Source: Cyclina sinensis
Taxonomy: Eukaryota; Mollusca; Bivalvia; Venerida; Veneridae
Direction of reading: 5' to 3'
NCBI GenBank assembly: GCA_012932295.1
Contig: JAAONU010000016.1
Location: 17,141,530 to 17,205,529, forward strand
DNA: 64,000 bases
Below the pieces are notes generated by a model. That model was given only the letters and a program-made list of their open reading frames with translations. It was not told the origin of the DNA and did not search any database. The first letter of the stretch is position 1. Each line of letters begins with the position of its first letter. Shown in pieces: positions 25,272-35,091 of the stretch. The position numbers were made by a program, and so were the translations under genes.

Positions 25272-25589
25272 GGCCTCTTGTTTAACTTGGCTTATAATTA
25301 ATTATCTAGCACTGAGAAAAGTGGAGCATGCTGTCTGTGGACAGGTATTGTTGTACTTGGACTAGCATGCTGTCTTCTCCAGCAGGCTCTTGTTTACCTT
25401 TTTAGTTATTCTAACAGAGTACCCAAGGGCGACACAAGTGTTCCACCGAACACCCATCTAGTTTTCAAATTATACACCTGGGGTCAAATTTGGCCCTATC
25501 CCGGGGGTCAATTGATTTTACATTGGCTTATATAGTGAAACTTTAAAAATCTTCTTGTCTGAAACCACAAGGCCCTAAGCCTTAAGATT

Positions 25590-27700
25590 TGTCCCATTGT
25601 CTGTAGTCCATGGTCCGTGCGTGCATCCGTGCATCAACAATTTCTTTAAACAACTTCTCCTCCTAAACCACTTGGCTAAATTTGTTGAAAGTTTGCAGGG
25701 ATGTTCCTTGCATGAAGCTCTACCAAAGTTGTTCAAAGAATTAAATTCCATGAAGAACTCTGGTTGCCATGGCAAATTGAAAGATTTTTCTTACAAAAGT
25801 CTTAAAAAATCTTCTTGTAAAAAACTGAAAGAACTAGAGCTTAGATATTTGGCATGAAACATCTTCTAGTAGATGTCTACCGAGTTTGTTCAAATAAAAG
25901 CCCTAGGGTCAAAATTGGTCCCGCCCCAGGGGGTCATTGATTTTCCTCATATATACATGTACATTGTATATAGTAAAAACTTAAAAACTCTTCTTGTGAC
26001 AATCCAAAAGAGCTAGAGCTTAGATATTTGGCATAAAATATCTTCTAGTGGATGTCTTCCAAGTTTTTTCAAACGAAAGCCCTAGGGTCAAATTGGCCCC
26101 AGGGGTCATTGATTTTCCTTTAATGTATATAGTAAAAACTTCAAAAATTTTCTTTTGAAAATCCAAAAGAGGTAGAGCTTACATATTTGGCATGAAACAT
26201 GTTCTAGTGTATGTCTACCATGTTTGTTGAAATGAAATCCTTAGGGTCAAAATTGACCCCACTTCAGGGGTCATTGATTTTCCAGGTCACTGTTCGCTTA
26301 AACTTAAAATAGAAAAACTGGTTTCTGGATAATAACTCATGAAAGTCTTGACAGATTTAAACCATTTTTGGTACACAGGTGTAACATCATAAAATACAGG
26401 TCAAGTACAACTTTGGGGCTACTGAGGTTAATGTCAAGGTCACTGTTACTAAAAATATAAAAAATGGTTTCTGCTCAATAACTTGAGTTAGGAATGAGAT
26501 ATTATGATGAAACATTCTTTAAAGATAGTTTCTATAAAGACGAAGCTTGGGATTGAAAATCGGGCCAGTTGGATCAAGGTCACTGTTCACTTTAACTAAG
26601 AATAGAAAAACAGTTTCTGGATGATACCTCATGAGTTACAGGAACAGTCAGGGATTTATTCCCAGATGGATAAGGATGCATTCAAGCCCAAATATGTACT
26701 TGTAAAATTTAATGATGATCGTGTTTGAAGTAAAGCTCATGAATGCTCTAGATGTCTTATTCCAGAAGAGATCAGCTAGAGCATCAGCTAGTTCTACTAG
26801 AAAATATACAGTTCAATGGTCTACCGGCAATTGTTTTCTCTATGTACAATATTATTAAATATAAAATATATACATATTTCCATGTTTCTTATGTCACTTT
26901 ATGCCATTGATTCTAAGCTTTCCAGTTCCAGTATCAAGCACCCATGTGGGGGTATTAATCACCTTTAGTGATAGTTCTAGTTTTTTGGGGTCAATAGGTC
27001 AAGGTCAGAGGGACCTGTAGAGTGAAAACCGTTTCCACTCAATAACAGGAGTACCATTTCACCTAGAGCCTTCAAACTTCATAGGATGATTGCTTTTACT
27101 AAATAGAAGGACCATATTGTTTTTGGGGCTAGTATGTCAAAGATCAAGGTCACAGGGACCTGTAGAGTGAAAAGTTTTTCTGCAGAGTAACTGTAGTACC
27201 CTTACATCCAGAGCGTTCAAACTTTATAGGATAATTGTATTAGAAGAACCCTGTTGTTTTTAGGGTCCATAGGTCAAAGGTTAAGTTCACAGGGACCTGT
27301 AGAGTGAAAACTGTTTCTGCTCAGTAACTGGAGTACCATTTTACCCAGAGCCTTCAAACTCCATACATGTAGGTTGATTGTCTTTACTCAGTTAAAGAAC
27401 CCAATCATCTTTGGGGTAAGTAGGTCAAAAGTCAAGGTCACAGGAACCTGTAGAGTCAAATTATTTCTGCTCAGTAACTGGAGTACCATTACACCCATAA
27501 CCTTCAAACTTCATAGGGTAATTATATTAGAAGAACCCTATTGTTTTTGAGGTCTGAAGGCAAAGGTCAAGTTCACTGGGACCTGTAGAATAAAATTATT
27601 TCTGCTAACAAAATTGAGTACCATTACACCCAGCGTTTTCAAACTGATTGCAAAGTTATTCAAACTTGCGAACAACCAACACCCATAACAACCAATAGTG
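25590..27700 (+). mobile_element. Composite of truncated Helentron-like elements and 147-bp repeats
   Basis: At 25590 an array unit switches to a TCCGTGCGTGCATCCGTGC 5'-type segment. 25860-26290 has diverged 157-bp monomers, and 26290-26650 has a different unit with GGTCACTGTTCGCTTAAAC. An ACCCCCAC-family 3' end (GGGGGTATTAATCACCTTTAGTGATAGTTCTAG) closes at 26985. 27000-27690 holds about five copies of a 147-bp unit marked by ACAGGGACCTGTAGAGTGAA and TAACTGGAGTACCATT. Confidence 0.5.
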
Positions 27701-27761
27701 ATATTTGTAACATGAGCAGTGAAACTCAGGTGAGGGATTTAGGTCCATCATGGCCCTCTTG

Positions 27762-28075
27762 TTTGTTATTTGATATATTATTTGATATTGGACCATGTGC
27801 ACAGTTTCAGATGTAGATACATGTATGAACTTTGATATGAGCTGGCATAGATTTTGACAGTAATTTTGACCTAGTGACCTACTTTTTTGTTGTTTGATGT
27901 ACAGCTTTGAAATTTGGACCATGTATATAGTAAAAATTTAAAAATATATTTTGCATGAAGTATGGTCTAGTGACCAACATTGTTCAAATTCTTGTAATAA
28001 ACACTAGCTTTCTCCGCTTTCACACAAATAACAGTCTGTCCTCAGGTGAGCGCTTTGGGGCCAATGGCCCCCTTG
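27762..28075 (+). mobile_element. Short remnant ending in an AGCTCACC-family 3' terminus
   Basis: The last 45 bases (CTCAGGTGAGCGCTTT + GGGGCCAATGGCCCC + CTTG, ending at 28075) are a diverged family terminus. The 250 bases before it are unremarkable AT-rich sequence with TGGACCATGT twice. No 5' end. Confidence 0.5.
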
Positions 28076-28238
28076 TTTGTGTTATACTAGTCTTGATATA
28101 CAATGTTGGTTGACATGGCTGAATGTGTCAAATTCGTACATGCTCTTGTTTATTGATAATTCATGTATGTTTTATTCATATTATGTATGTTTTATTCATA
28201 TTATGTCATGTTGTTTGACATTTTATATTGAAATGAAA

Positions 28239-28254
28239 TCTCTCTCTCTCTCTC

Positions 28255-28308
<54 letters not shown>
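28239..28308 (+). repeat. (TC)n microsatellite
   Basis: Thirty-five TC dinucleotides with one C-for-T interruption near 28264. It is preceded by a doubled 22-bp unit (TATGTTTTATTCATATTATG) at about 28166-28207. Confidence 0.95.
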
Positions 28309-28315
<7 letters not shown>

Positions 28316-28372
28316 ATGTAAAGCAGTTTTAATCACTATATTGATGAAAATAAAATAAAACAACATTTATAG

Positions 28373-28528
28373 ATATCAAGACACCAACAAGAGTGGTTCC
28401 ACCAACTAGCAGAAGTGCTTGCATTACTGTCTCTAATGTCAGAGTAAATGCCAGGATAGCATCAACCAAATCTTGCAGAAACAGTGAGGCAATTATCTAC
28501 TTTTGGGATATCTCTAAGCTTTATAGTG
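28373..28528 (+). CDS. Exon 3: start of a degenerate macro domain
   Basis: Acceptor CAACATTTATAG precedes 28373; donor TATAGTG|GTATG follows 28528. The 156 bases are open in the phase 1 frame set by exon 2 and leave in phase 1 (52 codons). After a Pro/Ser/Thr-rich lead (KTPTRVVPPTSRS), ACITVSNVRVNARIA and SEAIIYFWDISKLYS look like the first two strands of a macro domain, where ligand-binding members have a GDIT-like turn and a VNAAN-like motif. Both motifs are missing here, so ADP-ribose handling is doubtful. The macro assignment comes from the whole exon 3-7 order and is an inference. Confidence 0.55.
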
Positions 28529-28737
28529 GTATGTTTTTTTTATCTAGAAAAGGACATTCTTATCGTTAATTTAGTGTTGCTTATGTTTTATTATTAAAAT
28601 GTCTATTGATTGGAAGTTAATCAGTATTTAATCTGTTTCTTAAAATACGGAAGTCACAGTTTATGTTTAAACTTATTTATTTTACATTGATTGGGAAGCA
28701 AGTTCTTCCAACTTTTATTAATCTCTCTTGATGACTG

Positions 28738-28875
28738 CTACCTGGGTTCAGACCAGTATTCGAGGCGAAAGTTAGGACAGTGGAAAATCACTGGAGACTC
28801 TCATCCCTGGTTGGATTCGAACCAGCAACCTCCGGGTCGACCACTGCTCCTTCTCAATATTAAAGTGAGCGCCCA
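28738..28875 (-). repeat. tRNA-derived SINE head
   Basis: On the minus strand, GGAGCAGTGGTCGACCCGG and GCTGGTTCGAATCCAACC occur in the order and spacing of pol III A and B boxes; GGTTCGAATCC fits the B box well. The following body contains GAGAGTCTCCAGTG. Family not named; lies in intron 3, antisense to the gene. Confidence 0.55.
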
Positions 28876-29136
28876 GTATGTTAGTCATCTGCTGTATACT
28901 TTCAACATAAAGTTTTTAGACATTCTTTGAGTTTTGGATCCAGGCTTCATGAAAGTTGCTCAAAATCATCTCTGGGGGAACTTTTTTAGCAACTTGAGCT
29001 TATCCATTTGGTGAAATTCAAGTTTGTGAAGTACAGTTAACTGAAATCACATAAACAACAAAAAAGCTTTCAATTTTATAAACAATCAGAACAAGAACAA
29101 GACATGCACAGTTTATTACTTTAAAATTTCTTATCT

Positions 29137-29160
29137 CCCCCCCCCCCCCCCCCCACCCCC
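29137..29160 (+). repeat. Poly-C tract
   Basis: Eighteen Cs, an A, and five more Cs. Simple homopolymer; length is likely to be unstable and possibly misassembled. Confidence 0.9.
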
Positions 29161-29265
29161 AAAATATACAGAAAAGACATAGAATTTGAAAAATTTGGCG
29201 TAATAAATACATGGCTATGTCATTTACACACACAGAGCACAACTTGATTAATGCTTGTTATTTTT

Positions 29266-31369
29266 ATGCTCCCGAAGGGAGGCATATAGTAATCATACTG
29301 TCTGTCCGTACGACTATCCATCCATCCTTCTGTCCCTCCGTCCATCTGTCCTGTAAAATCTTGTCCTCACTTCATCTCCAAAACCGCTTGAGGGATTTCA
29401 TTGAAACTTAAGAGGAGTGTTTGTCACCAAGTCTAGTTATGCAAATCTTCAGGAGATTCCGCTCGATTTACTTTTGGCAGAGTTACAGGCACTTAGCCAT
29501 TTTTTTACTCTAAAATCTTGTCCTCGCTTCATTTCCAAAACCACTTTAGGGATTTCATTGAAACTTAACAGGAGTGTTTGTCACCAAGCCTAGTTGTGCA
29601 TATCTTCAGGAGATTCCGCTCAGATTGTTTTTGGCAGAGTTATTGGCACTTAGTCATTTTTTTACTCTAACTTCTATATTAAAGTCTTCTCCACACATCA
29701 TCTCCAAAACGCTCGGAGAATTTCATTGACACTTCACAGAAATGTTTGTCACCAAGCCTAGTTGTGCATATTGCCAGGAGTTTCTGCTCAGATTATTTTT
29801 GGCAGAGTTAGTCCTTAGTCATTTTTTTTATTATAACTTCTACATTAAAATCTTGTCCACACTTCATCTCCAAAACCGCTTGGAGAATTTCATTGAAACT
29901 TCACAGGAATGTTTGTCACCAAGCCTAGTTATGCATATTCTCAGGAGTTTTTGCGCAGATTATTTTTGGCAGAGTTATGGGCGCTAAGTCATTTTTTTAA
30001 CTATTACTTCTATATTAAAATCTTGTCCACACTTCATCTCAAAAACCGCTTGGAGAATTTCATTGAAACTTCACAGGAATGTTTGTCACCAAGCCTTGTT
30101 GTGCTTATCTTCATAAGTTTGTGCTCAGATTATTTATGGCAGAGTTATGGGCCTTTAGTCATTTTTTACTCTAACTTCTGTATCAAAATCTTGTCCACGC
30201 TTCATCTCCAAAACCACTGGAGGATTTCATTGAAACTACACAGAAATTTTTGTCACCAAACCTAGCTGTGCATATCGTCAGGAGTTTCTGGTCAGATTAT
30301 TTTTGGCAGTGATATGGGCCCTTTGTCATTTTTAGCTCCACTTTTTGAAGAAAAAAGTGGAGCTATTGTGATGACCCCCTTGTTGGTGTCAGTTAACCTT
30401 TTTGTTAAGGTCCCTTTCTTAGAAACTATCAAAGCCATTTACTTCAAATAAGGAATAGATGTTCACTTTCAAAATGCAACACCATTTTTCAAGGGCAGAT
30501 AACCCTCAAATTTATGTTTGCAAAGTTATGCCCCTTTTTCAACTTAAAATTTCTTGGTTAACCTTTTTATTAATGTCCATTTCTCAAAAAGTGTTAAAGA
30601 TATTCCATTCAAACTTGGAATACTTGATCACCAGCAAGAACCCTGCAAAGATTGTTGGTACCCATGTCGCTAGGGGTCAAAATTAGCCCCACCCCACGGG
30701 TCACTTGATTTTGCTTATACTTAGATATAAGAAAAAACTTCTTAAGCCTAGAAATAAACTTTAACTTACATAGGATGGGTAAGTACTTCCCCCCCCCCCT
30801 TCCTCCAACCTCCCCTCTGCTTGGGGACCCCCCCCCCCCCCTCTTTTATAAAATATGTAGGTACTAGACTTTTAAATATGTAGGTATGAAGTGACTTTTT
30901 TTCACTTGGGGCTCTTGTTTGACTTGGCTTATAATTTATTATCCAGCACTGAGGACAGTGTACCATGCTGTCTGCGGACAGGACTTGTTTACTATAACCT
31001 CTGTATTAAAATCTTGTCCAAGCTTCATCTCCAAAACTGCTTGGGGGATTTTATTGAAACCAGAATGTTTGTCACCAAGCCTTGTTATATATAAAACACC
31101 AGTAGGGGTTGGGAATAAAACAATATTGTTCATATTCAAGACCAAACTCACAGCATTCTATCTCATTGAATAATTATGTCTTCAACCTTCATACATGTAT
31201 AAGAATCTGAAGCAGAAAAACAATGCTTTACCATTTACCTTCAGTTCATGCTCTATTTTTTGTCTGCTGATCTCTTTTCCACAGGCATATTCAGTTATAT
31301 ATTTACACCAGTTTCAATTCAAAGCTACATTTCGGGGGCATATATATCAATTTCCAGTGACAGCTCTTG
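29266..31369 (+). mobile_element. ATGCYCCC-family element inserted just upstream of exon 4
   Basis: 5' end ATGCTCCCGAAGGGAGGCAT (perfect hairpin) followed by CATCCATCC/TGTCC repeats; 3' end TTTCGGGGGCATATAT...CAGTGACAGCTCTTG at 31369, its GGGGGCAT complementary to the 5' side. The core has six or seven units of about 160 bp marked by TTCATCTCCAAAACCGCTT, GTGTTTGTCACCAAGCC and TTTTTGGCAGAGTTA. The 30334-30987 element is nested in it. The flanks TGCTTGTTATTTTT and TTAGCAGTATTTCC would together form a pyrimidine tract, so it landed in the acceptor region of exon 4. Confidence 0.7.
30334..30987 (+). mobile_element. AGCTCCAC-family element, nested
   Basis: 5' end AGCTCCACTTTTTGAAGAAA pairs with AAAGTGGAGCT; 3' end is CATGCTGTCTGCGGACAGGACTTG. 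The host unit continues cleanly across it (GTCATTTTT before; TTTACTATAACCTCTGTATT after). Inside are a unit shared with 60480-60580 and 61070-61150 (AAGGGCAGATAACCCTCAAA), C-runs at 30790-30840, and a second terminus TTTTTTTCACTTGGGGCTCTTG at 30918. A second 5' end of this family is at 60378. Confidence 0.65.
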
Positions 31370-31392
31370 TTAGCAGTATTTCCATGTTGCAG

Positions 31393-31452
31393 TGACAAAA
31401 GAAGACAAGTTTCTAAAAGAAACAGCCATTGGTCAAGAATTCTTCAAAAAGC
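31393..31452 (+). CDS. Exon 4: 20-codon exon, macro domain continuation
   Basis: With the acceptor TATTTCCATGTTGCAG (ends 31392) and donor AAAAAGC|GTATGT (after 31452), the 60 bases are open and phase 1 on both sides, matching exons 3 and 6. The peptide (V)TKEDKFLKETAIGQEFFKK would be the helix after strand 2 of a macro domain (compare AAGPELQKE-type segments), but the glycine-rich loop expected before it is absent. Starting the exon further upstream at 31285 would read into transposon sequence with a TAG at 31371, so that longer version is rejected. Short exon; call rests on phase, donor strength and domain order. Confidence 0.45.
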
Positions 31453-31565
31453 GTATGTACCTTTATTCTACCTTTGAAAACATAGGGTTTACTGCTTGCA
31501 TAAATCTGTCATTCCATTAATTTATCCAATGGTTGTCCAGTTTCTCAATTGCCAAATAACGTTTA

Positions 31566-31605
31566 CTGTGAAATCATTTAGAATTGGTGGGATGTAATTT
31601 CACAC
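31566..31605. repeat. Solitary TIR-like end CTGTGAAATCATTTA
   Basis: CTGTGAAATCATTTA preceded by TA matches the terminal repeat of the 49817-50501 element, and it is followed by a locally inverted GTAATTTCACAC. No second terminus was seen before exon 5, so it is a truncated copy or a very short derivative. Confidence 0.4.
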
Positions 31606-31992
31606 AAACTGCAAAAATGTTAAATGTGTGCTAAATTTGCTAAATTTTCTAGACATTTTTAAAAAAAGGAAAGAAAAAAAAGTGTAAGACAGTTTTTTTT
31701 TTTGTTATTTTGCATGTATTCACCTGCTGTAGTGTCTTTGTGTCAATTGAGCCATCCACTTTCAATGAACAAACTGACTGGCCCTACTGTTAATTGGCAG
31801 TAATTGAGACAAATTATTAATAAAAAGATTGATAGACAATAACAGTTATGTGATGCCGCAAACTGTTGCTATGATTTGTTTTAATTGCAACTAAGTCTGA
31901 TAACTAATATGATTTTTTTACTTTAAGTTTACAGCCCATTCTTTGTAATACAGTATTAGTCAAAACAAGTCTGTTTCTATTTTCTATTTCAG

Positions 31993-32090
31993 TCTTCGGA
32001 AAACCAAAGAACAATAATCCACAATATAACAACAATATAAACAATAAACTGTTGGTAAACCAAACAGAGTTATCTTTCAGAAACTTTTAA
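31993..32090 (+). CDS. Possible alternative 3'-terminal exon (exon 5)
   Basis: Acceptor TTTCTATTTCAG precedes 31993. Read in the phase 1 frame from exon 4 it gives (L)FGKPKNNNPQYNNN..., an asparagine-rich tail of about 31 residues ending at TAA 32088-32090. No downstream donor in phase 1 exists before the stop. If used it would truncate the macro domain; skipping it (exon 4 to 6) gives a better domain. It could be an alternative end or a chance frame. Confidence 0.35.
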
Positions 32091-32109
32091 GTATGGCAAA
32101 CCAGTTCCG

Positions 32110-32424
32110 TTCAGGTGGACATCCAATCTCCTATCTATTTGAGCTTATTTATCGTCGGTACCGGTTGTCCATATATGACTGACGCTCCCTGGACAGTTTA
32201 GTTATTTTATGTTATGGGGGTAGTGCAAGATACAGAAAGCATCCCATTCCAGAGACACTCCTGGTTCTTTTACATGCTCAGTGTATAGCACTGATACATG
32301 GGACCTAGGTTTAACGTCTCATCCGAAAGACTATTAGTAATGTTAGTGGAGGAGCGGGGGATCGAACTCAGGACCCCTGGTATACCAGTCCAGGGCGTTA
32401 CCACTGGACCACATCCGCTCCCCC
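32110..32424 (-). repeat. tRNA-derived SINE
   Basis: On the minus strand the head begins GGGAGCGGATGTGGTCCAGT and closes with GAGTTCGATCCCCCGCTCC: GGAGCGG pairs with CCGCTCC like an acceptor stem, TGGTCCAGTGGTAACGCC resembles an A box, and GTTCGATCC a B box. A CCTGG/CCAGG stem sits where the anticodon arm would be, but the 9-nt loop is not that of a working tRNA. The body holds CTTTCGGATGAGACGTTAAA. It lies in the intron after exon 5, antisense to the gene. Confidence 0.65.
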
Positions 32425-32750
32425 TCTTCTCCTTTTTAAAAGTTACCTTTTTATAACAAATCCTTTACAAGCTATATATTTTTAACCAATCAAAGTCTGG
32501 ATAAATTCACATGATAACAAAATTAACCAATCAAATATCTTTTGCAAAAGAAAAAAAATCATGACAGAAGTAATAGTTATATTTTTTTCAAAACAGCCCA
32601 AAGGTGACAAATATTATAAATGACATCAATTGTTGTTTCCTGTCGTAAAGTAAATAAATGTGATATCTGACAGCTTAAACTGATTAAAAGAAGATAATAC
32701 ATGTACGTCTATGGCTTTTAGCACATTCCTTTGTTCCTAAAATTTCATTA

Positions 32751-34088
32751 CACTCGGACCCCGTTACTATGCGCCCCGTTACAACGCTAACCTCAGTATA
32801 ACGCTCAAGGGGTATGGCTCCCAAAAAAAAATTTAAAAAAAAAAAAAAAACCTATTTTTCACCGACCATAATTATTTTACATGTATATCTTACGTGCTGT
32901 ATCCATAACAACGCTTGTTTAATGTGTCAGCGAAGTACAATTAACTACGTAATTAGGACGCTGTAGGGCGGGAAAAGTGTGAAAAGCATGCAAAGTCTGG
33001 CGTTAATCCGCTTCTTTGTTCGTTGTGATCGATGATCAGTCAGGTTTCAGACTGTTATGAAAACCTCAAATCCGAAGCTCTGACGCACAAACATCAATGA
33101 ACTGAGTAACAAACACAAGCCGAAAATATGTTTAAAAACCTTGCGTTTTCTATCGAGAGGCACTCAGTTCGTTGTATCTCATTAAAATATTACAGGACTG
33201 CATAGAACTTCAAAGCGCGGCACCGTATCTTAAGTGCTATATCCATAACAACACTTGTTTAATGTGTCAGCGAAGTACAATTAACTACGTAATTAGGACG
33301 CTCTAGGGCGGGAAAAGTGTGAAAAGCATGCAAAGTCTGGCGTTAATCCGCTTCTTTGTTCGTTGTGATAGATGATCAGTCAGGTTTCAAACTGTTATGA
33401 AAACCTCAAATCCGAAGCTCTGATGCGCAAACATCGATGAACTGAGTAACAAACACAAGCCGAAAATCTGTTTTCTATCGAACGGTACAAAGTTCGTTGT
33501 ATCTCACGAAGATATTACAGGACTTCAAAGAACTTCAAAGCGCGGCACCGTATCTAAAGTTCAGTCAGTATGAAATCTATACATGATGCCAGGATGGATG
33601 CGAGACACAAGTCAGTGCAGCGAAAGATGACTGAATTCTTCAGCAGAGAAAACAGGAACGACGGGTAGATACATCAAAATAGGTACAATGAGTAACGTGC
33701 AGCGTTACACATTGTAACTTACCGATTTTCACGGTTTTACTTTCGTAACGCTTACGCCGCGGTTTTCCCGGGAATCGCGTATGTTTACGTTTTTCTTATG
33801 CGATTTTATCTGTTTTTTTTTTTGTTTTGTTTTTTTAAACAAAGGTAATATTTTACCAAATAATAATTTTCTCTATACAAAATGTATCATGAGTGGTTAA
33901 CAAACAAATTTGGTTATGTTTGAACTTTAACATAATGATACAGTTACATGTTGGTGGGTGGGGTAATACTAGCAAATTCAACAGGTCATCTATACGATCT
34001 CGGTAGGCGCGTTATATATCGGAACCCCGTTTATATCGCGGTCTGAAACCTTGGACCCCAACTAGAGCGCTATAACGGGGCCCTAGTG
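32751..34088. mobile_element. pogo/Tigger-like TIR element 4 with transposase-tail remnant
   Basis: Left end CACTCGGACCCCGTTACTA, right end (inverted) CACTAGGGCCCCGTTATAGC, each next to TA (32749-32750; 34089-34090). The interior carries a direct duplication of about 340 bp (32886-33225 and 33226-33556, both with CAGCGAAGTACAATTAACTA and GACGCT.TAGGGCGGGAAA), then a short coding remnant (33570-33668). CpG content is visibly higher than in the surrounding intron. The ends and the remnant favour the pogo/Tigger branch of the Tc1/mariner superfamily. Confidence 0.7.
33570..33668 (+). pseudogene. Transposase C-terminal remnant with PIP-box-like motif
   Basis: The frame from ATG 33570 to TAG 33666 gives 32 residues starting MKSIHDARMDARHK and containing QRKMTEFF, which fits the PCNA-interacting PIP box (Q-x-x-M/I/L-x-x-F-F). 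A PCNA-binding motif near the C terminus is known for pogo transposase. Only this tail survives; the DNA-binding and DDE regions are absent, so the fragment is not functional as a transposase. Confidence 0.5.
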
Positions 34089-34917
34089 TATATAAAAAAA
34101 ACATCTGTTACCTAGTGATCAAAATACAGATTACACAAACAAGATTTACACGTGAAATAAAAATTTTCTTTTAAATTATTTCAATTCTACCATATTTGAA
34201 AAATAACCAATATTTCCCTTAAAATAAAAAATTCAAAATTTCACCACATAACAGTTGTATGAGATCTTTATTAACTGGTGCTTGATCACTGAAACAACAA
34301 CGAATTATAACTTTATTCATTCACATATTTTATTACCGAAGTTCTGTTATGCCGGATAGCAAAGATGTTATGCTTCTGTCAGTGCTCACAAATTGAGGAA
34401 AAAAAGTTAAAAGAATAAAAAACCAAAGTTGGAAAGCAATGTTTCATCTTATTAAATGGCCTTGGTAATCAAAGTGTACCAGTGTGTTTAAGCATTCAGT
34501 TAAACTTGGCAAAAACAATGACTGAATGTTAAAAGTGAGAGACAAAATGATTTGTGCGTATATCAGAAATGTACTCAGTTTGGATAATTTTTACAGTTTT
34601 TAAAAGTTTTATAATAGATTTAATCTGCACATCATTTCCAGGCATGGAAAAGTTTCAACTATTTCTTTTCACTTCACTTGCACACTTCAGCATTCATTTT
34701 TGCAACCATGACATATGGTCTGAACATAAATTTTGGATATCTGAATAAACTAGTATACTGTAGTAAGTACATGTAGTATAACTTAGTTGAGTATCTTTCG
34801 TGGGCCTTGCTGTTAAGAGCAAATTGTACTCAGTTAAGCAATGTAAGGCCATCAAAGTCTACTTGAATTACTATGGGATAGATGTTTGTGTTTCACTGTA
34901 CAAACCATTTGTTACAG

Positions 34918-35091
34918 GTAATTCATCTACTGGACCCTTTGTAACAGGGGCTGGTGCATTTGGGAGTGGAAAAATTTTACACATTCCATTAAAAAATGCT
35001 GGAGATTGTTTGCTGGAAGGATTCATAGAAAGCATTTTGTTTGCAGATAAAGAGGGCTGTTCTTCAGCTACCTTTCTTTTTAAACTGCAGA
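34918..35091 (+). CDS. Exon 6: central macro domain
   Basis: Acceptor TTTGTTACAG precedes 34918 and donor CTGCAGA|GTAAGT follows 35091, a near-consensus site. The 174 bases are open in phase 1 for 58 codons. The peptide shows GPFVTGAGAFGSGKILHIPL, then a helix DCLLEGFIESILFADKEG and a strand CSSATFLF. This is the macro pattern: 'xVVTxxxxLxxKxIIH' strand, long helix, 'SIAFP' strand. The usual phosphate-loop glycines after that strand are mostly lost (FKLQSGPF once joined to exon 7). Local GSGK resembles a P-loop but lacks the Ser/Thr. An opposite-strand open frame here (34871-35161) lacks comparable support. Confidence 0.6.

Larger units (their letters stand above)
20780..25461 (+). mobile_element. 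GTGTCRCCC-family element, itself hosting nested elements
   Basis: 5' end GTGTCACCCTTTCGAAGAAA then GTCCGTCGGTCCGTC; 3' end AGGGCGACACAAG + GTGTTC-CACC-GAACAC + CCATCTAG, where GGGCGACAC is complementary to the 5' GTGTCRCCC and CTAG fits CTRR. Left flank CTCTACCAATTTT and right flank TTTTCAAATTATACACC are halves of one 157-bp monomer. The core repeats AAAACTTAACGTTGGCTATAAC (units about 160 bp). A pyrimidine/C-rich stretch lies at 21520-21670. The 21673-24731 element sits inside. A second 5' end of this family occurs at 60583. Confidence 0.65.
17623..27761 (+). mobile_element. Outer AGCTCACC-family element, interrupted by nested insertions (3' boundary uncertain)
   Basis: The 5' end at 17623 is AGCTCACCTGAGCA...GGTGAGCT followed by GTCCGTTGTCCGTCGTC. 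Its 157-bp monomers occupy 17700-18416, resume at 20156-20775 and again at 25462-25590, each break falling inside a monomer and filled by another complete element (18420-20155 and 20780-25461). A terminal CAGGTGAGGGATTTAGG + TCCATCATGGCCC + TCTTG occurs at 27761, but the intervening 25590-27700 is composite, so the pairing of this 3' end with this 5' end is tentative. Confidence 0.5.

Noticed and set aside
28077..28358. 93-codon frame with a long Ser-Leu repeat
   Set aside because: Produced by the (TC)n microsatellite; no coding evidence.
29742..30265. Series of overlapping frames with LRLFLAEL-like repeats
   Set aside because: They are translations of the 160-bp transposon core unit and recur with its period.
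31285..31452. Longer version of exon 4 starting at an AG at 31284
   Set aside because: It would be phase 1 at both ends, but it contains TAG at 31371 and its first half is the 3' terminus of the 29266-31369 transposon.
32110..32424. Functional tRNA gene on the minus strand
   Set aside because: The acceptor-like stem and A/B boxes are there, but the anticodon loop is 9 nt and a SINE body follows, so it is a tRNA-derived SINE.
34960..34985. Walker A (P-loop) in exon 6, GAGAFGSGK
   Set aside because: The Ser/Thr after GK is missing and the exon fits a macro-domain strand-helix-strand better.
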